Both the position numbers and the translations under genes were made by a program. The notes under the pieces were generated by a model. It had not been told where the DNA came from. It did not search any database and saw only the letters and a program-made list of their open reading frames with translations. DNA of 64,000 bases, from contig JAJCYR010000056.1 of assembly GCA_029262775.1 (NCBI GenBank), forward strand, positions 186,001 to 250,000, given 5' to 3'. This document shows, piece by piece, positions 35,157-44,209 of this stretch. The stretch is from Bacteroidota bacterium. Its GTDB lineage: Bacteria > Bacteroidota > Rhodothermia > Rhodothermales > UBA10348. How positions within the stretch are numbered: the first letter of the stretch is position 1; every line of letters begins with the position of its first letter.

Positions 35157-38006
35157 ATGAACCAGCAACCCCAGATGGACGAAGCCCGAGCAGCTGTTAA
35201 ACAGCAGCTGTTGCGCACCCTCATGCAACAGGCCGTTGATGAACTGGCCGCCGACAGTCAGGAACAGATTGACCAGCAGATCAGGGAGATAGATATCGAT
35301 CTCGAACCTGCACGCGATCGCATCCGTGGCATCATCCAGGCCAAGGCCGGTACGGTCCGGGAACTGTCTGGACAGCGCGTTCGCGAGATACTCGACGCCG
35401 AAGCAGAAGCTGCCTGGTCCGGTATGGATATGGATGCCATCGTGGCTGAAAGCCTGGATGCCGGGACGCCTGAATTCGTTCTCAGTGAAGATGTCAGCGC
35501 ACACGTTATTCGCCAGGTCCAGGAGCGGATGCGTAAACAGGTTGAGGCTGTAGTCCTTGAGGGTAGCAACCAGGCTATGAATGAAATTGACGTGTCGTCT
35601 GCAGTGAATGAGGCGATCGCGTCCAAGGTACAGGAAATGTCTGCGAACATGCTTCACAATGGCAGCAAGGACCGTGAGATCCTTGTTGAAGAGGCTGTGT
35701 CGTCGGCGCTCACCGCTTCAGGCACGATCGATGAGGTTTCTGCAGACGTACGGAAGTCCCTGGTGCAGCGTATTGCCAATCGAACCCTGGATGGTCTGGG
35801 AGACCCAGATCGCCTGTCCCACGAGGCGCGGGCGCTCATTACGTTTGATCATGACGATCTGATCGCCGCAACGACCATTCTTCGCACACGAATTATTCAG
35901 GATATTGCACGTCGTACAGCCCGGTCGTTGGGAAATCGGGAGGAACTGGCTACGGATGCGGAACTGTGGATATCTGCGTCAGACCCTGACATGGAGTTTG
36001 CCCGCGAGGCGGCGAAGGCCAGCCTCACCCAATACGTCGAGACGGAATTGCGCAATGAACTACGCTCGCCCGAATCGATTGCCACGACGGCCGCTGGCCT
36101 CGTTGTCAGCCGCAGTCAGGAAAGGGTGTCTGAAGCCGTGAACGTTACCCGAGAACTACTCATACAGAAGATTTCCGGGCTTGCAGAAGAACACTTGAAC
36201 GATACAGAGGTGCTCGCTGCGCGCGCCGCTACCGCCATCCCCTCCGAGGGACATGATATCCAGCGGATCGTCAAAGCCACCATGGCGCTCATCGTGGGCG
36301 AGATTGTTTCCGAGGCAGAGGGCCGTCTCCTGCACGTCGAAAAATTGTCGTCCGAAGCCCGGACGCGCATGGCGGAGTCGCTTCCTGGCGTGGAGCAGGC
36401 GGCAGACATGCTGGAGGGAATGCTGGTGTCTGAAGTAGGAAAACGTGCCCATGAACGGCTCGCCGAGGTGCAACAAATTGCCGATGCGGCGCGGAACAAT
36501 CTGGATGCAACTACCAGGATTGATGCTGCCCACGAAGCGGTGCTTTCCGCCGTCTACGATGAGATTGCCAGGAAGGTTGAACAGGAATTGTCCCATGCGG
36601 ATCAAGCGAGAGATGAGGCATTCCAGCGCATAGACCTTCGTTCGGAGGGAATCGTCAATCTGGTCCATGCGCTGCAGGAGAATATGTTAGAGGTCGTAGC
36701 TGCGACAACGCTCGACGCGCTCGGAAGAATTGAGGAATCACTCCCCGAAGCTATGGGCCACGTGCCCGAAGATGCACCGGAATTGGATATGCTCGCCAGC
36801 ACGCTCCGGGACCGCATCATGGCGACCATCCTTGCCGATACCGTACGGTCACTGGGACAAAGGGTAGAGAAGAGCGCGACAGGCGACGACATGGAGCTGC
36901 TGAGGAAGGCCATGGCGGCCGTCCTGGATCCCGAGGCAGACGAAGATGCCATGTCGTGGACCGCCTTGTCGGATATGGACGAAGTGGCGTCGATTGAGAA
37001 CGAACTCGTCGAGAAGGAACTCGTCGAGGACGAGCCCCTCAAACCCTGGTCCATCTCCGAACTGTTCGCCACCGGGGATGGCGCTCTGTCAGAGGCCCCC
37101 GAACTACCAAAGAAAACATACCCTGAGACAGGACAGCCAGAGTCCATTGTTACGGAAACGCCGGATCTGGTTGACGACACCTGCATGCTCCTGTACGTGT
37201 ATGGTGTACTGGATGTTGATGCGCTGGACCCGCAGGAAATTCAAAATATCGAGGGACTGGTGGCCGGTTCGCACCTGCAGTTTCACGCATGGGAGGATAT
37301 CTGCGCTCTGACATCCCGGGTTCCAGCTTCGACATACGGCAACGTGGAGCTCAAAAACGCCATGTCCGATTCCGCGTGGACGAAAGAGAAGGTATCGAGG
37401 CACGCGGAAATCCTGAATGCGCTTCCAGGCGTCGATTCACTCGTGCCGCTCCCCTTTGGAGAAGTGTTCGAAACTCCGGTCGACCTGGACGATTTCCTGT
37501 CCGAGAGGCACGACGCACTGCGCGATGCACTTTCGAGGCTCTCCAATAGACAGGAATTCAGTGTGCGTCTGCATGTGGACATGCATGCGCTGAGAGAGCA
37601 CTACATGGCATCGGACGCCCGAATCGATGCATCGCTCAATGACATGACCCATGGCGTAGCAGGATTCATCCGGGACGAATTGAAGCTCAGCGCAGAAGCG
37701 CCAGACGAGTCCCAGTTGGCTACACTGATCCAGAATATCGTGGGTAACACGCATACCCGACTTCTGGGCGTGGCATCCGAAGGACTCCTCAAAAACGTTC
37801 CCGGAAGTCCAGATGCGACACATCGGGTTGTACTGAACGCCAGTTATCTCGTTTCCGAGGCAAAGGAAGCCGAATTCAGGGCTACAGTGAACGCCATTGC
37901 GGCGCAGTACGGGTCGATGGGCGTCGAAATTCAGTTGAGCGGGCCGTCGGTGGCGTATCACTTCACGCACATCGAACCGTCGAATGCACACGCCATGTAT
38001 CGATGA
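35157..38006 (+). CDS. Tandem helical-repeat protein with C-terminal GvpL/GvpF-type domain
   Basis: The 949-residue cytoplasmic protein has no signal peptide or membrane helix. Residues 1-140 are charged helices. Residues 144-586 contain about ten tandem helical repeats of 43-47 residues. An acidic linker covers 587-674. Residues 675-941 match the gas-vesicle GvpL/GvpF family: MLLYVYGVLD, W741 followed by VSRHAEILNAL, LVPLPFGEVFETP and the terminal SGPSVAYHF. In gas-vesicle bacteria, GvpF/L is a 210-290-residue accessory protein. No other gvp gene is seen here. The start 35157 begins MNQQPQMDEARA; ATG 35046 is open upstream. Function is unknown; the repeats suggest a scaffold. Confidence 0.75.
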   Translation: MNQQPQMDEARAAVKQQLLRTLMQQAVDELAADSQEQIDQQIREIDIDLEPARDRIRGIIQAKAGTVRELSGQRVREILDAEAEAAWSGMDMDAIVAESLDAGTPEFVLSEDVSAHVIRQVQERMRKQVEAVVLEGSNQAMNEIDVSSAVNEAIASKVQEMSANMLHNGSKDREILVEEAVSSALTASGTIDEVSADVRKSLVQRIANRTLDGLGDPDRLSHEARALITFDHDDLIAATTILRTRIIQDIARRTARSLGNREELATDAELWISASDPDMEFAREAAKASLTQYVETELRNELRSPESIATTAAGLVVSRSQERVSEAVNVTRELLIQKISGLAEEHLNDTEVLAARAATAIPSEGHDIQRIVKATMALIVGEIVSEAEGRLLHVEKLSSEARTRMAESLPGVEQAADMLEGMLVSEVGKRAHERLAEVQQIADAARNNLDATTRIDAAHEAVLSAVYDEIARKVEQELSHADQARDEAFQRIDLRSEGIVNLVHALQENMLEVVAATTLDALGRIEESLPEAMGHVPEDAPELDMLASTLRDRIMATILADTVRSLGQRVEKSATGDDMELLRKAMAAVLDPEADEDAMSWTALSDMDEVASIENELVEKELVEDEPLKPWSISELFATGDGALSEAPELPKKTYPETGQPESIVTETPDLVDDTCMLLYVYGVLDVDALDPQEIQNIEGLVAGSHLQFHAWEDICALTSRVPASTYGNVELKNAMSDSAWTKEKVSRHAEILNALPGVDSLVPLPFGEVFETPVDLDDFLSERHDALRDALSRLSNRQEFSVRLHVDMHALREHYMASDARIDASLNDMTHGVAGFIRDELKLSAEAPDESQLATLIQNIVGNTHTRLLGVASEGLLKNVPGSPDATHRVVLNASYLVSEAKEAEFRATVNAIAAQYGSMGVEIQLSGPSVAYHFTHIEPSNAHAMYR
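35586..36914 (+). repeat. Ten tandem protein repeats of about 44 residues
   Basis: Units start near residues 144, 191, 235, 279, 322, 367, 412, 455, 499 and 542 of the product, at steps of 43-47. A shared pattern has hydrophobics then a hydrophobic near position 15, Leu near position 24 (SLG, QEL, RLL) and Ala near 33 (DAEL, EART). The copies are diverged in DNA and protein. Two weaker copies may lie before residue 144. Confidence 0.75.
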
Positions 38007-38012
38007 TTTGGG

Positions 38013-38032
38013 CCTGGCCCTGCACGGCCAGG
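38013..38032 (+). other. Hairpin after the GvpL/F-domain gene
   Basis: CCTGGCC (38013-38019) pairs with GGCCAGG (38026-38032) around a 6-base loop, beginning seven bases after the stop codon. No T-run follows, so it may be a weak terminator or an mRNA end structure. Confidence 0.35.
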
Positions 38033-38063
38033 ATCCGAATGCGCGCTGCAACGTCAACAGCGC

Positions 38064-39287
38064 ATGCGAAACCAATCGTTACAGACATTTCTTGCGCTGA
38101 GATACCTTCGGGGAGCTGAGGGGCACTCCGAAGGGCGGCGATTCCTGCGTCTGGTTATTCGGATCGCCGTTGGTGGTGTCGCTGTGGGCGTCGCCACGCT
38201 CATCCTGTCGCTCGCCATCGTCAGGGGCTTCAGCCAGGAAATCACCCGGAAAATTGTCGGTTTTGGCGCGCAGATCCAAATCGAAAGCCTGCGCGACGCG
38301 CCCCTTTCCGATGCCGAATCCTATGCCAGTATTGCCGCTGCGCAGCCGGGGGTGGTCAGCACGGAGCACGTCGTGCTGGAATTCGTGCTACTCCGGACGG
38401 GTGACAAACGGGTCGAAGGAGCCGCTATATGGGGAACGGAGCAGCTTCCGGCGTATGTTGCGCTCACGATGGGAACGCAGGACGCCACACTGTCTCCCGA
38501 TGATGTGTACATCGGTGCCTCCCTGGCACGAACGCTGCGCGTGGAGCCAGGAGACAGGATCACGCTTTTTTCCATTCCGCCAGATGGCATGCGCGGTAGG
38601 CCACGTGTCGGGCAGTTTACCGTCGCCGGAATGTACGAGTCGTCCCTGGCGGATTTTGATGACCTGTACCTGTTTACGGAATTGAATCGTGCCCGGCAGT
38701 TGGTGGGCTATGAAGCGGATGAGGCGACCCGGATTGATGTGCGTGTGGAGGAGGGGCAGGACTATGAACGCATAGCCGCCGAACTCGACGAAGAATTACC
38801 GTTTCCCGCGATGGCCCGACCCATCAGCGAGGTATACCGGAGCCTGTTTGCCTGGGTCCGATTGCAGCAGAGCATCATTCCCCTTGTCCTTTCCATCATT
38901 GTGCTGGTGGCCGCGGTGAATGTCATCGGGACGCTGCTCATGGTAATCCTTGAGAAGCGCTCAGATATCGGTGTTCTCATGGGTATGGGAGCCCGCGGCA
39001 GGGACATGACGGCTACGTTCACCCGGGTTGGGCTCGGAATCGGTATTGCAGGCTCCGTTCTGGGCGCTGCCATTGCCCTTGTGTTTGCCCTGCTTCAAAT
39101 CGAATATGGCATTATTCCCCTGCCCCCGGAAGCCTATTACATGAAAGAGGCGCCGATTGCACTGTCGCTACTTGACTTCGCCCTCGTACCACTGCTAACA
39201 TGCGCACTGTGTACCGGAGCCGCTTTTGTGCCTGCCCGGTATGCATCCAAAATTGATCCGATCCGCGCCATTCATTTACAACATTGA
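38064..39287 (+). CDS. LolC/LolE-type ABC transporter permease (FtsX family)
   Basis: The 407-residue protein has one N-terminal helix (LVIRIAVGGVAVGVATLIL), a large periplasmic domain, and three C-terminal helices (IPLVLSIIVLVAAVNVIG, GIGIAGSVLGAAIALVFAL, FALVPLLTCALCTGAAFV). It carries the FtsX/MacB signature and the LolC/E N-terminus (FLALRYLRG). Such permeases work with LolD to release lipoproteins from the inner membrane. No LolD ATPase is adjacent, so the partner must be elsewhere. A 6-bp hairpin (GCGCTG-N9-CAGCGC, 38043-38063) sits right before the ATG. Confidence 0.85.
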   Translation: MRNQSLQTFLALRYLRGAEGHSEGRRFLRLVIRIAVGGVAVGVATLILSLAIVRGFSQEITRKIVGFGAQIQIESLRDAPLSDAESYASIAAAQPGVVSTEHVVLEFVLLRTGDKRVEGAAIWGTEQLPAYVALTMGTQDATLSPDDVYIGASLARTLRVEPGDRITLFSIPPDGMRGRPRVGQFTVAGMYESSLADFDDLYLFTELNRARQLVGYEADEATRIDVRVEEGQDYERIAAELDEELPFPAMARPISEVYRSLFAWVRLQQSIIPLVLSIIVLVAAVNVIGTLLMVILEKRSDIGVLMGMGARGRDMTATFTRVGLGIGIAGSVLGAAIALVFALLQIEYGIIPLPPEAYYMKEAPIALSLLDFALVPLLTCALCTGAAFVPARYASKIDPIRAIHLQH

Positions 39288-39303
39288 CTTACAACACGTA
39301 CCC

Positions 39304-39762
39304 ATGACTACAGGAGACAAGGCCCCTGACTTTCTACTCTATTCGGACAAAAACGAACCTTTTCAGCTTTCCCTGCAGGAAAAGCCGGTTGTGCTCCTTT
39401 TCTTCCCAGGTGCATTCACGAGTGTATGCACGACGGAGCTGAATGCGGTCAGCAACGAGTTGGAAGCGTATGGAAGCGCCGTTGTACGAGGTATTTCGAC
39501 CGATTCTCCGTTTGCACTAAAGGCCTTTTCCGCGGCAAATGGTTTCCGCTTTGACCTGCTCAGCGATCATGACGGCGATGTATCGGCCGCGTACGGGTCC
39601 AGGTACAACAAGGACTTCACGCCCATGAAGCTCGACCGCATTTCGAAGCGTGCCGCCTTCGTGGTGGACCGGAGCGGCAACATCGCCTATGCAGAGGTCC
39701 TCGACAATGCAGGAGAAATGCCCGACCTGGACGCTGTCAAAGCCGCGGCCAAGACACTCTGA
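39304..39762 (+). CDS. Peroxiredoxin (AhpC/TSA family, 1-Cys)
   Basis: The 152-residue protein has the peroxiredoxin core LLFFPGAFTSVCTTEL, where peroxidatic Cys42 lies in the PxxxT/SxxC motif. It is the only cysteine in the product, so it probably uses an external thiol as resolving partner. It reduces hydroperoxides in the cytoplasm. Start 39304 is chosen over a longer open frame from 39226 because MTTGDKAPDF is the usual N-terminus. It is 9 bases upstream of moaD, with which it may share an operon. Confidence 0.9.
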   Translation: MTTGDKAPDFLLYSDKNEPFQLSLQEKPVVLLFFPGAFTSVCTTELNAVSNELEAYGSAVVRGISTDSPFALKAFSAANGFRFDLLSDHDGDVSAAYGSRYNKDFTPMKLDRISKRAAFVVDRSGNIAYAEVLDNAGEMPDLDAVKAAAKTL

Positions 39763-39771
39763 GGGGACCCC

Positions 39772-40017
39772 ATGCAGGTCAGAATACTCTTTTTTTCACA
39801 TCTGCGTTCGGCCCTCGGCCGTGGTGAAGAGGCCGTGGAGGTGGAGGATGGAGCGAGCGTGGAAGATGTTGTGAGCCTGCTTGCAGCGCATCACGGTGAG
39901 GTGGCCCGTATGCGACCGGCCTTGCGCTATGCGGTAGGCACATTTTTTGTCGATGCGGCCCACGTGCTGTCCGACAAGGATGAACTGGCCCTTCTGACCC
40001 CGGTGAGTGGCGGATGA
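39772..40017 (+). CDS. moaD: Molybdopterin synthase small subunit (MoaD)
   Basis: The 81-residue ubiquitin-like protein starts MQVRILFFSHLRSALG and ends in the required Gly-Gly, which is thiocarboxylated and donates sulfur to precursor Z. This is the normal length and fold. The stop overlaps the moaE start by 4 bases (ATGA), as in many operons. No other molybdenum cofactor gene is in the window. Confidence 0.92.
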   Translation: MQVRILFFSHLRSALGRGEEAVEVEDGASVEDVVSLLAAHHGEVARMRPALRYAVGTFFVDAAHVLSDKDELALLTPVSGG

Positions 40018-40460
40018 GCGACTCGGCAAACGACAACGGGGTGTACGATATCCGCATAGGGGAGACCATTCCATCGGCCAATTCCGCCCTGTCCTTCCTG
40101 GCGCAAGGCGGTGGAGGCGGCAACGTTCTTTTCTCGGGCACGACGCGGCGCTTCACCGGTGGCAAAGAGACCGTGAGTTTGACGTACGAAGCCCATGTTC
40201 CACTTGCCGAGGCGGAGTGCGCCCGCATGTTACACGAGGCGGCCGTGAGGTGGCCTGTTCTTCGGGCCCTCGTCTGGCACAGGCTGGGAGACGTGCCGGT
40301 GTCGGAAGTCAGTATACTCATCGGGGTGGCTACGGTGCATCGACAGCCCGCTTTCGAGGCCTGCAACTGGCTGATCAATACGCTCAAGCGGCGTATTCCC
40401 GTCTGGAAGAAGGAAGCCTTCAGCAGCGGGTCGTCATCCTGGCACGAGGGATCCTGGTAG
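40014..40460 (+). CDS. moaE: Molybdopterin synthase catalytic subunit (MoaE)
   Basis: The 148-residue protein shows the MoaE segments LFSGTTRRF, LTYEAHVPLAEAE, VWHRLGDVPVSEVSILIGVATVHR and the C-terminal RRIPVWKKEAF, whose lysines bind the precursor and MoaD tail. With MoaD it converts cyclic pyranopterin monophosphate to molybdopterin. The N-terminal 14 residues (MSDSANDNGVYDIR) are slightly longer than usual. It overlaps moaD and converges on purC after 18 bases. Confidence 0.9.
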   Translation: MSDSANDNGVYDIRIGETIPSANSALSFLAQGGGGGNVLFSGTTRRFTGGKETVSLTYEAHVPLAEAECARMLHEAAVRWPVLRALVWHRLGDVPVSEVSILIGVATVHRQPAFEACNWLINTLKRRIPVWKKEAFSSGSSSWHEGSW

Positions 40461-40478
40461 ACCCGTCCGCCCGGCCTT

Positions 40479-41444
40479 CTACAGGGTCACGTTGGCCAGC
40501 GCGCGCTCCATTCGGGATATCGACTCGGTCGTCGTGTCAGGATCGAACGCCGAGCCCGTGACCTGTTCATAGAGCTCCATATACCGCGCCGACACGTCGA
40601 TCCGGAATTCGTTGGAAAGGTCCGGTAACCGCTCACCGTCGCGCCCCTGGAATCCATGGTCCATGAGCCACTCCCGCACAAATTCTTTCGATAGTTGTCG
40701 TTGCGGCGTATTAAGTGACAGTAGTTCATCGTAAGTATCACTGTAAAAGTAGCGAGACGAATCGGGGGTGTGTATTTCGTCGATGACACGGTACGTGCCG
40801 TCGTGGTATCGGCCGAATTCATATTTCGTATCGACCAGAATCAGGCCGCGTTCCCCGGCCAGTTGGGTCCCTCGTGCGAATAGGGCGAGAGCCTTCGTTT
40901 CGAGCAGATCGAAATCGCTCTCCGGCAGAATGCCTCTCGAAATTATGTCTTCCCGCGTTGTATCCTCGTCGTGTCCTGTCAGAGCCTTGGTGGCAGGCGT
41001 CAGGATGGGTTCGGGCAGACGGCTGTTCTGCGAAAGCCCGTCGGGAAGCGTTTTTCCGCAGAGTGTCCGGTGCCCGTCGCGGTACATGCGCCAAGCGTGT
41101 CCCGCAAGGTATCCACGCACCACGAATTCGACCGGGACGGCATGACAGCGATGCGCAAGGGTGATATTGGGATCGGGGACGGCTATCACGTGATTCGGAC
41201 ATACGTCGACCGTTTGTTCGAAGAACCAGGCGGCCAACCGGTTGAGTACCTGGCCCTTGAAAGGAATACCCTGACGCAGAACGTGATCGAAGGCGCTGAT
41301 CCGATCTGTTGTAACGAGAATGAGGACGTCGCCGGCCTGGTAGGTATCGCGGACTTTTCCCTTGTATCTCATTCCCATGTGCTGGAAATGGGTTTCATGG
41401 ACCGTGTGGTCGAGGTGGGCGCGGATTGTCTCCCGTGTCGTCAT
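40479..41444 (-). CDS. purC: Phosphoribosylaminoimidazole-succinocarboxamide synthase
   Basis: The 321-residue protein is a SAICAR synthase of the longer, about 300-residue type. It shows YKGKVRDTYQAGD near the N-terminus, TTDRISAFDHVL, VRGYLAGHAWRMYR, and the signature GLILVDTKYEFG. It adds aspartate to CAIR with ATP in purine synthesis. The gene is alone between convergent moaE and divergent copA and does not sit in a purine operon. All expected segments are present, so it is probably active. Confidence 0.93.
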   Translation of the reverse strand: MTTRETIRAHLDHTVHETHFQHMGMRYKGKVRDTYQAGDVLILVTTDRISAFDHVLRQGIPFKGQVLNRLAAWFFEQTVDVCPNHVIAVPDPNITLAHRCHAVPVEFVVRGYLAGHAWRMYRDGHRTLCGKTLPDGLSQNSRLPEPILTPATKALTGHDEDTTREDIISRGILPESDFDLLETKALALFARGTQLAGERGLILVDTKYEFGRYHDGTYRVIDEIHTPDSSRYFYSDTYDELLSLNTPQRQLSKEFVREWLMDHGFQGRDGERLPDLSNEFRIDVSARYMELYEQVTGSAFDPDTTTESISRMERALANVTL

Positions 41445-41601
41445 AACAGCTTGTCTGAAGAGTGTCGAATATACTGACGGACCTCACGATATGGGTTTTT
41501 TCCCTGGCCATCTGGTACAGCCGGATGTTGAACGACGCCGTGGAACGTATACCCGTGGGCAAAGGTTCGAGCGGTTTTGGCAGATGAGGCGCGGGTAGGG
41601 C

Positions 41602-44016
41602 ATGGAAGAATATGCAATTGCAGTTGAAGGGATGACATGCGCAACATGTGCGCTCCGCATTGAACGAAAGCTTGGCAAGGCCGCGGGCATTGACTACGCA
41701 GCGGTGAACTATGCCACCGAGAAGGCGCGGGTCACATCATCCGGCGCATCGGTACGCGATATTGTGGATGTCATCGAGAAGACGGGGTATGCGGTACGGG
41801 TGGCCGAGGCGGAGGCTGTTTTTGCAGAGCCGAATGCGGCGGCCGAGGCCACGCGTGCGCTCCTCGAATTGAATGGTGTACTCACCGTGAAAGAGGTAGC
41901 CACCGAGGGGCAGACGGTGCTCCATGTGCGGTATGTGGCATCGGTTCTTCCAGGGCGACGGCTGCAGGAGCTGTTTGGCCGGTTTCGGGGTGCCACCGCA
42001 ACCGCGCAGGCTGACGAGCCCGATGAGTCTCATCATCAGCAGCGTCTGCACATCCTGAAGCGACGTGTCGCCGCCGCCGCCGTTCTCACCGTACCGCTGG
42101 TGATTATTGCCATGACGCACGGAGCCTGGGACATTCCCATGGAGGGATGGATCCAGCTCGTGCTGGCCACGCCGGTCGTGGTCTGGGCCGGAAAGCCGTT
42201 CTTCACATCGGCCTGGGTTTCTGCGCGCCATGGGGCGACGGACATGAATACACTCGTGGCACTCGGCGTGGGCGCTGCGTGGATCTACAGTACGGCCGCA
42301 CTCTTCGTTCCCGGGTTCTTTCCGGGGCAGGCCGCACCCGAATTTTACTTCGAGGCAGCCGCCGTGATTGTCACGCTGATCCTGGCGGGACGCCTGCTCG
42401 AAGAGCGCGCCAAGGGGCGCACCGGAGCCGCGGTCCGCAAGCTCATGAAGTTGCAGCCTGAGACCGCGCATCGCCTGACCGATGACGCGGAGGAAACCGT
42501 TTCGGTGGACGAGGTGGTACTGGGCGACCGTGTCCGCGTCCGTCCTGGCGAGCGTATTCCGGTCGATGGACGCATACTCGATGGCACGACGAGTATAAAT
42601 GAGAGCATGCTGACGGGGGAGCCCCTGCCGGTCGAAAAGCAGAAAAATGACCGCGTGGTGGCGGGTACCCTGAATGAGACGGGTTCCATCATTGTGGAGG
42701 TGGTCCGTACGGGACCCGACACCATGCTCCGTCAGATTGTCGATCTGGTGCACCGGGCCCAGGGCTCCAAGGCGCCCATCCAGAAATTGGCCGATCGCAT
42801 TGCATCTGTTTTCGTCCCGGTGGTCATACTGATAGCCGTGGTAACGGGCATTGTCTGGTTCGTTATCGGTCCGGATCCTGCACTCAATCATGCGCTGCTC
42901 CGCGCCGTATCGGTACTCATTATTGCCTGTCCCTGCGCCCTCGGACTGGCTACTCCGACCGCCGTGGTCGTGGCAACCGGCCGCGCTGCATCGATCGGAA
43001 TCCTGATCCGTGAAGCCTCTGCCATTGAACGCGCCGGCAAGCTGGGGGTCGTTGCGCTCGACAAGACGGGGACGGTGACGGAGGGGAAACCGGTCGTGGG
43101 TACGGTCCGTGGAGACCGGCACGAGGTGCTGACCATGGCGGCCGCGGTCGAAATCCATTCCGAGCACCCGCTGGCGAAGGCAGTGGTTCGTGCAGCCCGC
43201 GAGGACGAACTGCTCGTTCCACGGTCCACGGACTTCGAGTCCGTTACCGGTCGGGGAGTGGGGGCTGTGGTCAATGACGAGCGCGTACGCGTGGGGTCAC
43301 TCCCTTTTCTGGTCGATGCAGGCGTGGACGTTTCCGAGGCCACGGAAGAAGTCGAAGCGGGTCTGGTTCATGTGGCTGTTGGTACGACCTACCTGGGCAG
43401 CGTCTCGTTTGAGGATCGGATCCGGCCCGATGCCAGGGAGGCCGTGTCGCGTCTCAAGGCGATGGGCGTGGAAGTGGTCATGCTGACGGGGGATCGCGAG
43501 GCGACCGCCCGGCTTGTGGCCCGGGAGGCCGGGATAGATCACGTTAAGGCCGAGCTGCTGCCGCGCGGCAAGGTGGACGCCGTAAACACGCTGCGGCAGC
43601 GGTATCATCTGGTGGGTATGGTGGGAGATGGCATCAACGATGCCCCGGCGCTGGCGGCGGCAGATGTCGGGATGGCCGTTCGCAGTGGAACGGATATTGC
43701 CATGGAGTCGAGCGACGTGACGCTCATGAATGATGACCTTCTGTTGGTGCCCCGAGCCATCCAGGACTCTCGGCAGACCATGCGCGTCATTCGCCAGAAC
43801 CTGTTCTTTGCATTCATCTACAATGTGACCTTCATTCCTGTCGCGGCCGGTGTGCTGTACCCGTTCACGGGGTGGCTGCTCAGTCCCATGATTGCCTCGG
43901 CTGCCATGGCACTTTCCAGCGTATCGGTCGTTTCGAACAGTCTGAGGTTGAAACTGAAACAACAGGGCCCGTCAGGAGGCCGATGGATTGAACATGAAAC
44001 AGACACTCACCATTGA
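41602..44016 (+). CDS. copA: Copper-translocating P1B-type ATPase
   Basis: The 804-residue protein has an N-terminal heavy-metal domain with MTCATC (Cys13, Cys16). A second ferredoxin-like region (residues about 80-130) lacks cysteines. Then come P-type core motifs: TGEPLPVEK, the CPC metal site (443-445) in [13 protein letters not shown], phosphorylated Asp487 in [11 protein letters not shown] in [10 protein letters not shown], and [10 protein letters not shown]. This order is that of Cu(I) exporters. It lies directly upstream of copZ, whose first 23 bases overlap its end. A CueR-type regulator is not seen nearby. Confidence 0.93.
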   Translation: MEEYAIAVEGMTCATCALRIERKLGKAAGIDYAAVNYATEKARVTSSGASVRDIVDVIEKTGYAVRVAEAEAVFAEPNAAAEATRALLELNGVLTVKEVATEGQTVLHVRYVASVLPGRRLQELFGRFRGATATAQADEPDESHHQQRLHILKRRVAAAAVLTVPLVIIAMTHGAWDIPMEGWIQLVLATPVVVWAGKPFFTSAWVSARHGATDMNTLVALGVGAAWIYSTAALFVPGFFPGQAAPEFYFEAAAVIVTLILAGRLLEERAKGRTGAAVRKLMKLQPETAHRLTDDAEETVSVDEVVLGDRVRVRPGERIPVDGRILDGTTSINESMLTGEPLPVEKQKNDRVVAGTLNETGSIIVEVVRTGPDTMLRQIVDLVHRAQGSKAPIQKLADRIASVFVPVVILIAVVTGIVWFVIGPDPALNHALLRAVSVLIIACPCALGLATPTAVVVATGRAASIGILIREASAIERAGKLGVVALDKTGTVTEGKPVVGTVRGDRHEVLTMAAAVEIHSEHPLAKAVVRAAREDELLVPRSTDFESVTGRGVGAVVNDERVRVGSLPFLVDAGVDVSEATEEVEAGLVHVAVGTTYLGSVSFEDRIRPDAREAVSRLKAMGVEVVMLTGDREATARLVAREAGIDHVKAELLPRGKVDAVNTLRQRYHLVGMVGDGINDAPALAAADVGMAVRSGTDIAMESSDVTLMNDDLLLVPRAIQDSRQTMRVIRQNLFFAFIYNVTFIPVAAGVLYPFTGWLLSPMIASAAMALSSVSVVSNSLRLKLKQQGPSGGRWIEHETDTHH

Positions 44017-44209
44017 CGGAATGAGTTGTGGGCACTGCGTGCGTGCCGTCGAAGAAGCCCTCGCGTCGCTCGAAGGCGTGCGCGTTGAAGCGGTCCAGAT
44101 TGGGCACGCGGTCGTGAACACCGGTGCTGAGGCCCCTTCGGAGCAGGCATTGCGCGCCGCTATCGAGGAGGAAGGGTTTCAGCTCACGGCTGTCGAGACA
44201 GCGCACTGA
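43994..44209 (+). CDS. copZ: CopZ-like copper chaperone (HMA domain)
   Basis: The 71-residue product is a single heavy-metal-associated domain, starting [15 protein letters not shown] with a CxxC at residues 12-15. It would deliver Cu(I) to CopA. The ATG at 43994 is inside the last 23 bases of copA. Its 3' end overlaps the convergent ferredoxin reductase gene by 26 bases. Length and motif are typical for the family. Confidence 0.9.
   Translation: MKQTLTIDGMSCGHCVRAVEEALASLEGVRVEAVQIGHAVVNTGAEAPSEQALRAAIEEEGFQLTAVETAH

Noticed and set aside
34881-38006. A longer 1041-codon version of the GvpL/F-domain gene, starting 276 bases earlier
   Set aside because: The extra 92 residues are basic and irregular, overlap the start of divergent pruA, and have no link to the helical part; ATG 35157 is the better start.
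35157-38006. A gas-vesicle gene cluster
   Set aside because: Only a GvpL/F-type domain is present; GvpA, GvpN, GvpK, GvpG, GvpS and other gas-vesicle genes are absent from the window, so gas vesicles cannot be claimed.
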